Source: Flavobacterium sp.
Lineage (GTDB): Bacteria > Bacteroidota > Bacteroidia > Flavobacteriales > Flavobacteriaceae
Length of the DNA stretch: 64,000 nt
NCBI RefSeq assembly: GCF_004295795.1
Contig: NZ_SEBR01000004.1
Span: forward strand, 421,665 to 485,664
Direction of reading: 5' to 3'
Within the stretch, counting starts at the first letter, position 1. Every line of letters begins with the position of its first letter. The notes beneath the pieces were generated by a model that had not been told where the DNA came from, made no database searches, and saw nothing but the letters and a program-made list of their open reading frames with translations. This document shows positions 32,354-40,059 of this stretch, in pieces. The translations under genes and the position numbers were made by a program.

Positions 32354-33265
32354 ATGGAGCCATCTCAATCAATAGAGAATTTTTATAAAACAAAAGTGGA
32401 AGATATCCCTGCAAACTTAAATGCAGGACTAGAACATTTCAACGTTTTCAGGCTTGATGAATACGCGGGCGTTCACAGCAAACCGGTGCCATACAGCAGG
32501 AAAGATTTTTTCAAGGTCAGCCTGATTGTCGGAAAAAACAATATCTACTACGCAGATAAATCAATAGTGATACAGGAGCAGGCAATCTTGTTCGCGAATC
32601 CACACATTCCGTACAGCTGGGATTTTATCGATGAAAAACAGACCGGTTTTTTCTGCATATTTTCAAAGGATTTCTTCAATCAGTTCGGTGCGTTCAAAGA
32701 GTATCCGATGTTCCAGCCCGATGGCAATCCCATAATCGAAATCAAAAAAGAGCAGATTCCCCTGTTCGAAAGCATCTTCCTGAAAATGTTCCAGGAACTG
32801 GATTCCGATTATCCGTTTAAGTATGACGCCATTAGAAACCAGATTTTCGAAATCATACACTTATCATTGAAGCTGCAGCCTACGCTCAAAGCCCCGTCGC
32901 AAATGAAATCAAACGGCACCGAGCGTGTATCTTCCTTGTTCATGGATTTGCTGGAGCGCCAATTTCCCATTGAAGACCTGAACCAGACGGTATCTTTTCG
33001 TTCACCTTCTGAATTTGCAAATCAACTGAACATCCACGTCAACCATCTTAACAAAGCACTCAAGGAAACAACCGGAAAGACCACCTCCGGGCTGATTTCA
33101 GAAAGGATAGTGCAGGAGTCCAAGATCCTGTTGAAGCAAACTACTTGGAACGTCAACGAAATTGCACGCTGCCTTGGGTTCGAAGAGTTGTCGCATTTCA
33201 TCAATTTCTTCCGGAAAGCCGTCCACAAATCACCAAAAGCCTACCGTCTGGAATCGATTATTTGA
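32354..33265 (+). CDS. AraC family transcriptional regulator
   Basis: A 303-residue regulator with a cupin-like sensor region (KVSLIVGKNNIYYADKSIVI, then LFANPHIPYSWDF) and a C-terminal AraC domain with two helix-turn-helix motifs (EFANQLNIHVNHLNKALKET and VNEIARCLGFEELSHFINFF, then FRKAVHKSPKAYR). No membrane segment, so it is a one-component cytoplasmic sensor. It immediately precedes the SDR operon in the same direction (88-bp gap) and probably controls it. Confidence 0.93.
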   Translation: MEPSQSIENFYKTKVEDIPANLNAGLEHFNVFRLDEYAGVHSKPVPYSRKDFFKVSLIVGKNNIYYADKSIVIQEQAILFANPHIPYSWDFIDEKQTGFFCIFSKDFFNQFGAFKEYPMFQPDGNPIIEIKKEQIPLFESIFLKMFQELDSDYPFKYDAIRNQIFEIIHLSLKLQPTLKAPSQMKSNGTERVSSLFMDLLERQFPIEDLNQTVSFRSPSEFANQLNIHVNHLNKALKETTGKTTSGLISERIVQESKILLKQTTWNVNEIARCLGFEELSHFINFFRKAVHKSPKAYRLESII

Positions 33266-33317
33266 TTTGTTCAACTTCTCGATTGATTGCTTCAATTCCA
33301 GACAGGTACGGTCACAA

Positions 33318-33325
33318 TAACTTTG
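33318..33325 (+). promoter_or_regulatory. Candidate -7 element (TAACTTTG) of the SDR operon
   Basis: TAACTTTG matches the Bacteroidota -7 consensus TAnnTTTG and sits 28 bp before the first SDR start. A TTC replaces the usual TTG about 20 bp upstream, so the -33 element is weak, which would suit activator dependence on the adjacent AraC protein. Confidence 0.45.
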
Positions 33326-33353
33326 TTTCATCATTAATTAACAACTTAAAATT

Positions 33354-34202
33354 ATGAAACAAGGTAAAGTTTGGTTTGTCACAGGTGCCTCAAAAGGCCT
33401 TGGACTTACACTCGTGAAAAAACTGTTGTCAAAAGGATATCGGGTTGCGGCAACATCCAGGACGGTAGACTCGCTCGTGCAATTGATCGGTCAGCCATCA
33501 GAATCGTTTCTGCCTCTCAAGATGAATTTGGTCGACAACCAAGACGTGAAAAACGCCATCCAATCGTGCGTAGCCCACTTCGGGCAAATCGACGTCATCG
33601 TGAACAATGCCGGTTACAGCCTTATCGGCACATTGGAAGAACTGACCGACGCCGAAGTGAAAGACAACTTTGAGGTAAACGTTTACGGTTCCCTGAACGT
33701 GATTCGCAATGCCGCGCCATTCCTCAGAAAGCAAAAATCCGGACACATCTTCAACATCGCCTCGATTGGCGGTTACGATGGCGGCTATCCGGTCTTCGGG
33801 GTCTATTGCTCCACCAAATTCGCAGTTGCGGGATTCACCGAAGCACTTGCCGAGGAGATGAAAGATTTCGACGTGAACGTGACCCTTGTTTACCCGGGCT
33901 ACTTCCGTACCGAATTCCTTACCGGCGACTCCGTCAAAAGAGCGGCAAACCCCATCGCGGAGTACAAAAGTGCGCGTGAGTCCGAGCAGAATCACCTCAA
34001 TGAGATCAACGGGAACCAACCGAACGATCCCGAAAAAGGCGTAGAAATCCTCATCGGAATTTCCGAAAAAGAAAGCTCGCCAGTACATCTCTTTCTCGGC
34101 AAAGATGCTTACTCCGTCGCCAAACGCAAAATTGGCATTATCCAGAACGACCTCGCCTTTTACGAAGGTCTGGCAACTTCGACCCAGATCGTAAACATCT
34201 AG
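33354..34202 (+). CDS. SDR family oxidoreductase
   Basis: A 282-residue classical-type short-chain dehydrogenase. Seen: glycine-rich cofactor loop VTGASKGLGLTL, NNAGYS, the catalytic Ser strand in FNIASIGGY, and the YxxxK pair in YCSTKFAVAGF. An Arg near the second strand (AATSRTVDSL) is consistent with NADP(H) preference. It probably reduces or oxidises a small hydroxy/keto compound. First of two SDR genes followed by an Atu4866-family gene; a truncated copy of the same N-terminus lies at 35417. Confidence 0.93.
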   Translation: MKQGKVWFVTGASKGLGLTLVKKLLSKGYRVAATSRTVDSLVQLIGQPSESFLPLKMNLVDNQDVKNAIQSCVAHFGQIDVIVNNAGYSLIGTLEELTDAEVKDNFEVNVYGSLNVIRNAAPFLRKQKSGHIFNIASIGGYDGGYPVFGVYCSTKFAVAGFTEALAEEMKDFDVNVTLVYPGYFRTEFLTGDSVKRAANPIAEYKSARESEQNHLNEINGNQPNDPEKGVEILIGISEKESSPVHLFLGKDAYSVAKRKIGIIQNDLAFYEGLATSTQIVNI

Positions 34203-34212
34203 ATCTTACAAA

Positions 34213-35103
34213 ATGAAAACTCAAGTAGTACTTATTACAGGTGCGGGCTCCGGCATGGGGTATCACACCGCCTTGACACTTGCCCTCCAGGGCCACATCG
34301 TATACGCGGGAATCCGCGATCCGCAAGGAAGGAACATCCAAAAGTCCAGTCGTTTGATCGATGAGGTGGAAAAGAATGGCAAAAACGTCAACATTGTCGA
34401 CCTTGACATCCACAAAGACGATTCCTGTCGGAGCGCTTTGCAGGTCATAATGGAGAAAGAAGGCACCATAGACGTTATCGTCCACAATGCCGCCCACTTG
34501 TTCATCGGCTTTTCCGAAGCGTTTACGCCAGAGCAGTTCACAAGTTCGCTGAACACCAATCTGCTCGGGGCGCACAGGCTCAACAGGGCCGTACTTCCGT
34601 ACATGCGTAAGCAGCGAAGCGGCCTTATTCTCTACGTGGGCAGCGGTATCACCAACATTACCGCTCCGTTCATGACGCCATACGTGGTAGGGAAAGCGGC
34701 GTTGGACGCTTTGGCCGAAAACACGGCCTATGAGATCAGCCAGTTCGGTATCGAAACCACCATCCTGATGCCGGGTGTCTACATGGAAGGCACGTCCCAT
34801 TTCGCGACGGCCGAGTTCCCGAAAGACGAATCCGTCCTGAAGGACTATGGTTCCTTGCAACAGGATTACGACAATTATGAGCCGGGGCTGCGTAACCTCT
34901 TCCGATTCGGGGATGCCCCAATCCAGAGCGTCGCCGACAAAATAGCCGATTTGATAGCGATGCCCAGAGGTGAGAGGCCGTTAAGGGATACCGTGGATTA
35001 CTCCGACTGGGTAGCCGAACCCGGCAATGGCGTCAGGGAAGCCCTGACCGAGCGGGCCTTCAGGATTATGGGCTACAGCCACTTATTGAGGATCAAGAAG
35101 TGA
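34213..35103 (+). CDS. SDR family oxidoreductase
   Basis: A 296-residue short-chain dehydrogenase, 10 bp after the previous gene. The cofactor loop is ITGAGSGMGYHTAL, followed by VHNAAH in the NNAG position, the Ser strand in LILYVGSGITN and the YxxxK pair in YVVGKAALDAL. The two SDRs share the fold but are clearly diverged in the substrate loop, suggesting two different steps or substrates. It continues for about 60 residues beyond the fold (RPLRDTVDYSDWVAEPGNGV). Confidence 0.92.
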   Translation: MKTQVVLITGAGSGMGYHTALTLALQGHIVYAGIRDPQGRNIQKSSRLIDEVEKNGKNVNIVDLDIHKDDSCRSALQVIMEKEGTIDVIVHNAAHLFIGFSEAFTPEQFTSSLNTNLLGAHRLNRAVLPYMRKQRSGLILYVGSGITNITAPFMTPYVVGKAALDALAENTAYEISQFGIETTILMPGVYMEGTSHFATAEFPKDESVLKDYGSLQQDYDNYEPGLRNLFRFGDAPIQSVADKIADLIAMPRGERPLRDTVDYSDWVAEPGNGVREALTERAFRIMGYSHLLRIKK

Positions 35104-35166
35104 CAAGATTTCGGGGTGTTGAGCCCCGAATTCTTTTCGCATTTAATACACTTAAATTTTGAAAGT

Positions 35167-35430
35167 ATGGAAACGACAATGGAAGAAACAAAAGATTACC
35201 TGGGAATGTGGGTAACAAAAGACGGATATGTTAAACAGGAACTCTTGCCAAGCAACCGTTACGACGAAGCGCGCGGCACTAAAAAAAGTGCCTATCAGGG
35301 CAGCTTTGTCGTCTCGGGGAATCACATCGATTACAAAGACGACACCGGCTTCAGTGCAGATGGCGAGTTCAGGGACGGCGTTTTGTATCACGGCGGCATG
35401 ATCTTCCTGAAAAAGGATGATGAGCGCTAA
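35167..35430 (+). CDS. Atu4866-family small protein
   Basis: An 87-residue protein; ATG at 35167 chosen (the frame is open upstream from 35116, but that part lacks family features). It reads TKDYLGMWVTKDGYVKQELL, RYDEARGTKKSAYQGSFVVSG, HIDYKDDTGFSADGEF, LYHGGMIF, matching the Atu4866 beta-barrel family (PF11512). The family is small, strand-rich and of unknown function, and it is often found next to oxidoreductases. Third gene of the AraC-SDR cluster. Confidence 0.88.
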   Translation: METTMEETKDYLGMWVTKDGYVKQELLPSNRYDEARGTKKSAYQGSFVVSGNHIDYKDDTGFSADGEFRDGVLYHGGMIFLKKDDER

Positions 35431-35536
35431 AGTTTGGTTGGTCACAGGTGCTTCCAAAGGCCTGGGCCAGGCGCTCGTGAAGTCCGAAATGGAAAAATGG
35501 AAGAGATTGTCTTACTCGACCTCTTTTGAAGAGTAA
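35417..35536 (+). pseudogene. 39-codon stub of a third SDR gene
   Basis: The frame starts MMSAKVWLVTGASKGLGQAL, in which AKVWLVTGASKGLGQALVK is closely parallel to the N-terminus of the SDR at 33354 (GKVWFVTGASKGLGLTLVK), then changes to unrelated sequence (SEMEKWKRLSYSTSFEE) and stops. It overlaps the end of the Atu4866 gene by 14 bp. A terminator follows 50 bp later. It is best explained as the 5' remnant of a third, deleted SDR gene rather than a functional small protein, because the cofactor loop alone cannot bind nucleotide. Confidence 0.75.
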
Positions 35537-35586
35537 GGTGTTAGCGGGACGGCAAAACGCTTTTACAATACAATTACTGTATCGAG

Positions 35587-35617
35587 AACCCTTAAACGGT
35601 ATGCTTTAAGGGTTTTT
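35587..35617 (+). terminator. Terminator of the AraC-SDR cluster
   Basis: Ten-bp perfect stem AACCCTTAAA with its complement TTTAAGGGTT, 8-nt loop, followed by T residues. Confidence 0.9.
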
Positions 35618-35629
35618 ACTTTCCATGGA

Positions 35630-36145
35630 TTATATTTTAGCATTATAATTGGTAAGATAGTGCGTGGCCAAATCAGTATTGCCCAAACGTACAAAACCTG
35701 ACGTGCGCAGTAAGGTTACGAGTTGCCCACGATGATAAGTAGAGTGATTGATGATGTGACCGAAAGTTTGCCAAAACGGCATTTGGCCAGTGCCGCCGTG
35801 CGAGTATACGAAATTCACCTCTTGTCCGAACTTATCGTCCGGTTGATTTTCTACGTTTTTTTTGAGATCTGCTGAAGCCTTTTGCCAAATGGCGATCAGT
35901 TCTTCCTTAGTGCCATTGAACCAAGAAGACAGATAGACAGGCTCGGGAGTAATTGCCCAAAAATCAACCCATATTTTTTCGGCACTCGCAATGTGAATAA
36001 CGGTTTCCCTGATGCTGCCAAAACTGCTTTCGAGCTTTCGTTCCCATTGCTCGTCGCTGATCTGTGTGATCCAACCTATTGCCCGGTTATTTGCCCAGGC
36101 ATTGTATTCCGCCAGTTGTAAAAAGTAATCCTTCATGTTTTGCAT
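35630..36145 (-). CDS. DinB family protein
   Basis: A 171-residue four-helix-bundle protein of the DinB/YfiT type. Characteristic segments: LAEYNAWANNRAIGWITQIS, SSFGSIRETVIHIASAEKIW and HIINHSTYHRGQLVTLLRTSG, with the metal-ligand His residues in VIHIAS, INHS and TYHRGQ. DinB-like proteins include thiol S-transferases and metal-dependent hydrolases. No membrane segment. It lies downstream of the AraC regulator at 36223 on the same strand, which may control it. Confidence 0.92.
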   Translation of the reverse strand: MQNMKDYFLQLAEYNAWANNRAIGWITQISDEQWERKLESSFGSIRETVIHIASAEKIWVDFWAITPEPVYLSSWFNGTKEELIAIWQKASADLKKNVENQPDDKFGQEVNFVYSHGGTGQMPFWQTFGHIINHSTYHRGQLVTLLRTSGFVRLGNTDLATHYLTNYNAKI

Positions 36146-36222
36146 CGTACTGTTTTTTTAGTAGTACGAAGGTAACCGAGGACACTACTGTCGGCTGATG
36201 GGATATCGTTCAGAAAGTGTCG

Positions 36223-37074
36223 CTAAACGTCCAAACTGGACATTTGATACTGTTTGGGAGTCATCCCGTATCGTTGCTTGAAGGATTGGATAAAACTGGA
36301 CAGGTTCTCATACCCAAGTTCAACGTAGATCTCACTTGCCGTGAGTTTTTCTTGCCGAAGCAATTTGGCCGCCTTATCCATTCGCTTTTCCAGCAACCAT
36401 TTACTGGGGCTCGTACCGTAGATGGCGGCGAATCGGCGTTTGAAGGTAGAAAGGCTCATATTGCACAAAAATGCCAGTTCGTCAACGCTTGTCACATCGC
36501 CTATATGTGACGTGACCGCTTTCCGTACAATCAATTCCTGGCTAGTTTCATTGGTGGTATTTCGTATCTCCATCAATTTTTCCGGATACTTTCCAGAAAT
36601 ATAGAGCAGCAATTCTTCCAGTTTGGTCTTGCATAATTCGTAATGTACGGCGTCCTTCACCTCAAGTATGGATTCCAGCGATCGCACGAAGTTTTCCAAA
36701 AAAGAATCTTTCTCAAACAACAGACAAGCCTTGGCTTTGGTCATGTCAGGCTTTGCGATATTGAAGGGATGGCGCACAAAAAAATCACGCAGCAACTGTC
36801 CGTCAAAAAACATCAGTAAGCTGTGATAATCCGCTCCCGCGATTGCTGTTTTTTCCGTCATCAGGCAATTTCCGGCTGTTAACAGTACAAACTGATTTGG
36901 CTTCACAGATAACCGCTCCCCTGCAAAGTGAACCGATTTTTCACCTTGTATTAAAAACGTGAACAAATTTTGCTTCAACACGATTTTGGCTTTGACGATC
37001 GGATTGTCAGTACGGTACCGAATTATCGATACTGATTCTTTCGCTGATTGGTTTGATGTATCGTGCAGGCTCAT
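36223..37074 (-). CDS. AraC family transcriptional regulator
   Basis: A 283-residue regulator, start ATG at 37074 (a TTG four codons earlier is also in frame). The N-terminal sensor region resembles a cupin fold (LKQNLFTFLIQGEKSVHFAG, QFVLLTAGNCLMTEKTA), and the C-terminus carries two helix-turn-helix motifs (VDELAFLCNMSLSTFKRRFA, ASEIYVELGYENLSSFIQSF, KQRYGMTPKQYQ). Divergent genes are absent; the next gene downstream is DinB at 77 bp. Confidence 0.93.
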   Translation of the reverse strand: MSLHDTSNQSAKESVSIIRYRTDNPIVKAKIVLKQNLFTFLIQGEKSVHFAGERLSVKPNQFVLLTAGNCLMTEKTAIAGADYHSLLMFFDGQLLRDFFVRHPFNIAKPDMTKAKACLLFEKDSFLENFVRSLESILEVKDAVHYELCKTKLEELLLYISGKYPEKLMEIRNTTNETSQELIVRKAVTSHIGDVTSVDELAFLCNMSLSTFKRRFAAIYGTSPSKWLLEKRMDKAAKLLRQEKLTASEIYVELGYENLSSFIQSFKQRYGMTPKQYQMSSLDV

Positions 37075-37180
37075 AATGACCCGCAAAGTTAGTAGGCTTT
37101 TGGCATTTTCAAACGGCTTGCGATCGCATATTCAAAATTCTGATTACCGAAACCGATCTTATGTTTTCCAATCCTCCTAA

Positions 37181-37756
37181 CTATAACTTCTTACTCTTTC
37201 GCATCATGCTCAAAAATACAGGCGTTATGCCCAAATAAGTAGCAATGTGTTTTTGGGCGATGCGGTGCTCCAATCCCGGATAAAGTTTCCTGAATTCCAA
37301 ATATCGATCTTCTGCCGGTTTAGACACACTTGAGGTAATCCTTCGCTGGTAGAGTTCGTAACCGTTCTGGGTAAGGATGCGAAAGAAGCGCTCGAATTTT
37401 GGGATTTCGATGAACAGTTCCTCAAGCTGTTGTAAAGACATGTAGTATACCTCTGTGTCTTCAAGGGCCTGTATGGAATTGACGGCGGGTTTCTCTTTGA
37501 AAAAGCTGACGATGTCACACGACCACCAATTTTCAGGGTGAAAGGAAATCGTATGCTCATACCCGTTGTCGTCAGTGTAAAGCATGCGCAGGCAGCCGGT
37601 TTTTACGAAATAGATATGGCGTTCGACTTCGCCGGGCATCAACAAGAAAGTGCGTTTCGTTACTTTTTTTTCAAGAAGTAACGAAAGCACTTTTTCCTGT
37701 TCGGCAAGATTCAGCTTAACGTGCATCGCAAAATTGGACAAAATAAGTTCCTGCAT
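37181..37756 (-). CDS. Crp/Fnr family transcriptional regulator
   Basis: A 191-residue regulator with the beta-roll (KKVTKRTFLLMPGEVERHIYF, SFHPENWWSCDIVSFF) and C-terminal helix-turn-helix (KHIATYLGITPVFLSMMRKS). It is about 100 bp upstream of the AraC gene at 37074 on the same strand and 15 bp downstream of the DUF1330-like gene, so it is probably the last gene of a three-gene operon with it. Confidence 0.92.
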   Translation of the reverse strand: MQELILSNFAMHVKLNLAEQEKVLSLLLEKKVTKRTFLLMPGEVERHIYFVKTGCLRMLYTDDNGYEHTISFHPENWWSCDIVSFFKEKPAVNSIQALEDTEVYYMSLQQLEELFIEIPKFERFFRILTQNGYELYQRRITSSVSKPAEDRYLEFRKLYPGLEHRIAQKHIATYLGITPVFLSMMRKSKKL

Positions 37757-37771
37757 AACGCAATTTACGCA

Positions 37772-38122
37772 TTATGGTTCACTGCGCCTTGTCATAAAAA
37801 GTTTAAGGTCGGAAAGCGCGGCCAGTCTGTGAGGTTCGGCAATTCTGTGGTAAGCTTCGCTTTCTGCCACTTTCTTAAAGTCATTCGCATCCGGATACTC
37901 CACGATCACGAAGGCATCCCAGTCATCATCTTCAGATCCAAGAATATTGGCAACCACGTCATTGACCATATACACTCTCACGCCTTCCAATCCCAACTCC
38001 GCGCAAGCCTGTTCAAAAGCAGGAATATAGGTTTCGAAATAATACTCCCTGTCCTTAAATTTCACAAGGTTGAACATCGATACCGGGCCTTTTCCCGATT
38101 CAAAATTTGGCAATGTTATCAT
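37772..38122 (-). CDS. DUF1330-like dimeric alpha-beta barrel protein
   Basis: A 116-residue protein; ATG at 38122 chosen, because upstream codons overlap the previous gene. Segments VSMFNLVKFKDREYYFETYIP, YMVNDVVANILGSEDDDWDAFVIVEYPDA and the SEAYHRIAEPHRLAALSDLKLF ending match the DUF1330/EthD-like ferredoxin-type barrel (short segments are quoted; each is a contiguous part). Such proteins are often monooxygenases or detoxification accessory proteins. Operon with an NTF2-like gene (13 bp upstream) and Crp/Fnr (15 bp downstream). Confidence 0.8.
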   Translation of the reverse strand: MITLPNFESGKGPVSMFNLVKFKDREYYFETYIPAFEQACAELGLEGVRVYMVNDVVANILGSEDDDWDAFVIVEYPDANDFKKVAESEAYHRIAEPHRLAALSDLKLFMTRRSEP

Positions 38123-38135
38123 AGTTTCTGTTTTT

Positions 38136-38492
38136 TTAAAAAAAGCCCACAATACGTGTTATAAGGTTCTTATCATCGAATTCGAAATAGTCCATACCCA
38201 GAATAGGATAATCATCAGGGCGGATTGCAAGCCAATAAAAACGTCCTTTTTTAAAGTGGATCTCGGGAGGGCCTGAAATTTCCATTGTCCGTTGCCCCAT
38301 CGATTCATGGGAGCGCAAGATGAGGTCTGTCAAAGCATCGGTTCCGGATACGGTTTCGTTGCGCTTGTCCGCGTAGGTTCCCCTTGGCGCCCAGCATTGA
38401 TCAATTTTTTCCCGAATCGCATCCGGCTCCCATTCATTCCAGGCGCTGACATAAATGAGGATGCTTTTTTCAATTGTGTTTATATTTTCCAT
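38136..38492 (-). CDS. NTF2-like (SnoaL-type) protein
   Basis: A 118-residue NTF2-like protein; ATG at 38492 (in-frame ATGs at 38510 and 38531 are also possible). The pattern is typical: SILIYVSAWNEWEPDAIREKI, CWAPRGTYADKRNETVSGTD, ALTDLILRSHESMG, then strands FKKGRFYWLAIRPD and GMDYFEFDDKNLITRIVGFF. First gene of the apparent operon NTF2-like, DUF1330-like, Crp/Fnr. The ligand is unknown. Confidence 0.85.
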   Translation of the reverse strand: MENINTIEKSILIYVSAWNEWEPDAIREKIDQCWAPRGTYADKRNETVSGTDALTDLILRSHESMGQRTMEISGPPEIHFKKGRFYWLAIRPDDYPILGMDYFEFDDKNLITRIVGFF

Positions 38493-39495
38493 ACTGTAAA
38501 GTTCATCCATCGTGTCGATAAAAAAGTTCAACCAGTTAAACGTTTTGAAATCGCACTGCCAGTCGCAAGCATTCTGATTTTCAACATTGGTATTGTCAGA
38601 CCGTGCTCACTCCAAATTACTACAAAGGTTACAGGTTTCAAAAAAGGCTACGATTGTACCGGGATGTAAGTCATATCGCAAAGTTCCACGCGCGCGGCCA
38701 ACGCACCAGGTTTTTTCTGTCACACTTTTTTGGACAGCACCACCTGTCTCGTGATCAACCATCAAATGCACTGCTTTTTCTACATCCCGGAAAATGCCGT
38801 TTTAGAATTTCGCCATTTGTCCGGGATGCTTTGACTTTATTTTGGGGACATCCTTCCAAAACCTTCGCGCCCGCCGGAATTTATCTCCGAAGCAACATCA
38901 ATGTGGCATTAAATAATCCAATTTCCAACAGCCAATCTTCGGGCAGGAAACTATTTTTTCGAATGGAATATTCTTTTTAGACAGTGACTTTTAGGAGAAA
39001 TTTTACCCTGTGATCATTTCTAAAACAAAAGAAGAAATAGAAAGTAAAGGTCAGCACAGGTTGTAAAAAAGCAAGGCCAGGGCCTTCAATTGCACAAAAT
39101 CTGCACGCGAAACCCTGCGCTTGTTGTTGCCCCATGGTAATTTGAGGGTCTGGCAAACCAATTTGTTCGTTATGCTTCAGCGTTCCGTTAGTTCCTTCAG
39201 GGAAATAAATTTTGGCAAGAACCAGTTTCATGTCAATGATATTTCGCTGACCGCGTTCGACAATTTCGCTGGATCAACAAGCTTACCTGCGCTACAATCA
39301 TATCCCTCGCTATTTACAGTGATGCGTTGGAAAAGCGGAACAAGGTCTTTAACGTTGGCTTAGATCTTTTCAAATAAAATAAGGCGGAAATTTTTGTAGC
39401 GATCTTTATCTTGATAGTACTAAATTAGTTTTTACTATCAAATCGGGCCAAGATGTTTATTTTCTGAACAGCCTTATCTTACAAGGGCTCCAAAG
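38493..39495. other. About 1 kb without a recognisable gene
   Basis: Only short, mutually overlapping frames are seen and none shows a signal peptide or a motif. CCGGGATGTA near 38660 and TACATCCCGG near 38785 form a separated inverted repeat of 10 bp. The base composition becomes AT-rich towards 39.4 kb. It may be a degraded segment next to the tRNA. Confidence 0.5.
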
Positions 39496-39542
39496 AAAAT
39501 AGGTGGAAGTAGCGATCAAATTTTTCCCTCCACCTATTTTTT
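39496..39542. terminator. Hairpin with A and T tracts, possible bidirectional terminator
   Basis: AAAATAGGTGGA and TCCACCTATTTT form a 12-bp stem with a 23-nt loop, flanked by A and T runs. No gene ends next to it on either strand. Confidence 0.5.
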
Positions 39543-39578
39543 GGTTTCATTCGATTCCAAATGATTTGTACAAAACAA

Positions 39579-39612
39579 AAAACCCCGTAAATCCTGCGAT
39601 TTACGGGGTTTT
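39579..39612. terminator. Perfect 15-bp hairpin, bidirectional terminator
   Basis: AAAACCCCGTAAATC, loop CTGC, GATTTACGGGGTTTT. The A and T ends fit termination in both directions; it would stop minus-strand transcripts coming from the tRNA region. Confidence 0.75.
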
Positions 39613-39634
39613 AAAGTGCTTTAAAAGCATTTCA

Positions 39635-39651
39635 GCGGAGAAAGAGGGATT
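39635..39651 (-). repeat. 17-bp copy of the tRNA-Ser 3' end
   Basis: GCGGAGAAAGAGGGATT here is identical to 39808-39824, the discriminator, acceptor and T-arm end of the tRNA-Ser gene. It is 173 bp away in direct orientation. Either a remnant of a second tandem tRNA-Ser or an attachment-site-like duplication. Confidence 0.7.
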
Positions 39652-39714
39652 ACTTCGTGGATCCCAAAAGGAGAATCCTTGCAACAAAAGCCTAACGCTT
39701 TGGCAAGCGTTCGC

Positions 39715-39776
39715 TTTTTTATTTTATGGCCTAAAGGCTCAAGCGGAGCTTGACCTTTCGGCCATAAAATAAAAAA
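39715..39776. repeat. Long near-perfect inverted repeat between tRNA-Ser and its 3'-end copy
   Basis: Arms of 30 and 29 nt (TTTTTTATTTTATGGCC..., ending in CAAGC, paired with GCTTG...GGCCATAAAATAAAAAA), separated by a GGA loop, with one bulge and one mismatch. A shorter perfect hairpin AACGCTT-TGGC-AAGCGTT (39694-39711) precedes it. No coding role is likely. Confidence 0.75.
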
Positions 39777-39804
39777 GCCGAAAACTGAAAAGTTTCCGGC
39801 TTTT
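39777..39804 (-). terminator. Terminator just downstream of tRNA-Ser
   Basis: On the minus strand GCCGGAAAC pairs with GTTTTCGGC (one mismatch) and is followed by a T run, a few bases beyond the tRNA 3' end. Confidence 0.65.
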
Positions 39805-39808
39805 GTTG

Positions 39809-39893
39809 CGGAGAAAGAGGGATTCGAACCCCCGGACCTGTTACAGTCAACAGTTTTCAAGACTGCCGCAATCGACCACTCTGCCATTTCTCC
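39809..39893 (-). tRNA. tRNA-Ser(UGA)
   Basis: 85-nt class II tRNA on the minus strand. The acceptor stem pairs GGAGAAA with TTTCTCC, discriminator G; the D arm contains GCAGAGTGGTCGATTGC; the anticodon loop CTTGAAA shows the anticodon TGA; a long variable arm (about 14-15 nt) precedes the T arm GGGGGTTCGAATCCCTC. The CCA end is not encoded. A frame of about 100 codons across it is spurious. Confidence 0.95.
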
Positions 39894-40059
39894 AATAAGT
39901 CTGCCACCGTTTCCGTTAGCGGTTGCAAATATAACAACGCTTTTTTGTTTTGCAAACAATTTTTGGGCAAAAAAATAAAGTATTGCAATTCCTCTTTATA
40001 ACGACCTAGAAATCAAACGCAAGTCGGGTGAAAAAAAATTCATTTCTTTCGAGAATAGC

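Noticed and set aside
38977..39231. 84-codon minus-strand frame in the 38.5-39.5 kb gap
   Set aside because: No supported motif and several competing frames overlap it; insufficient evidence.
39621..39959. 112-codon frame across the tRNA-Ser
   Set aside because: It translates the tRNA and the adjacent hairpins; a well-known artefact at tRNA-Ser genes.
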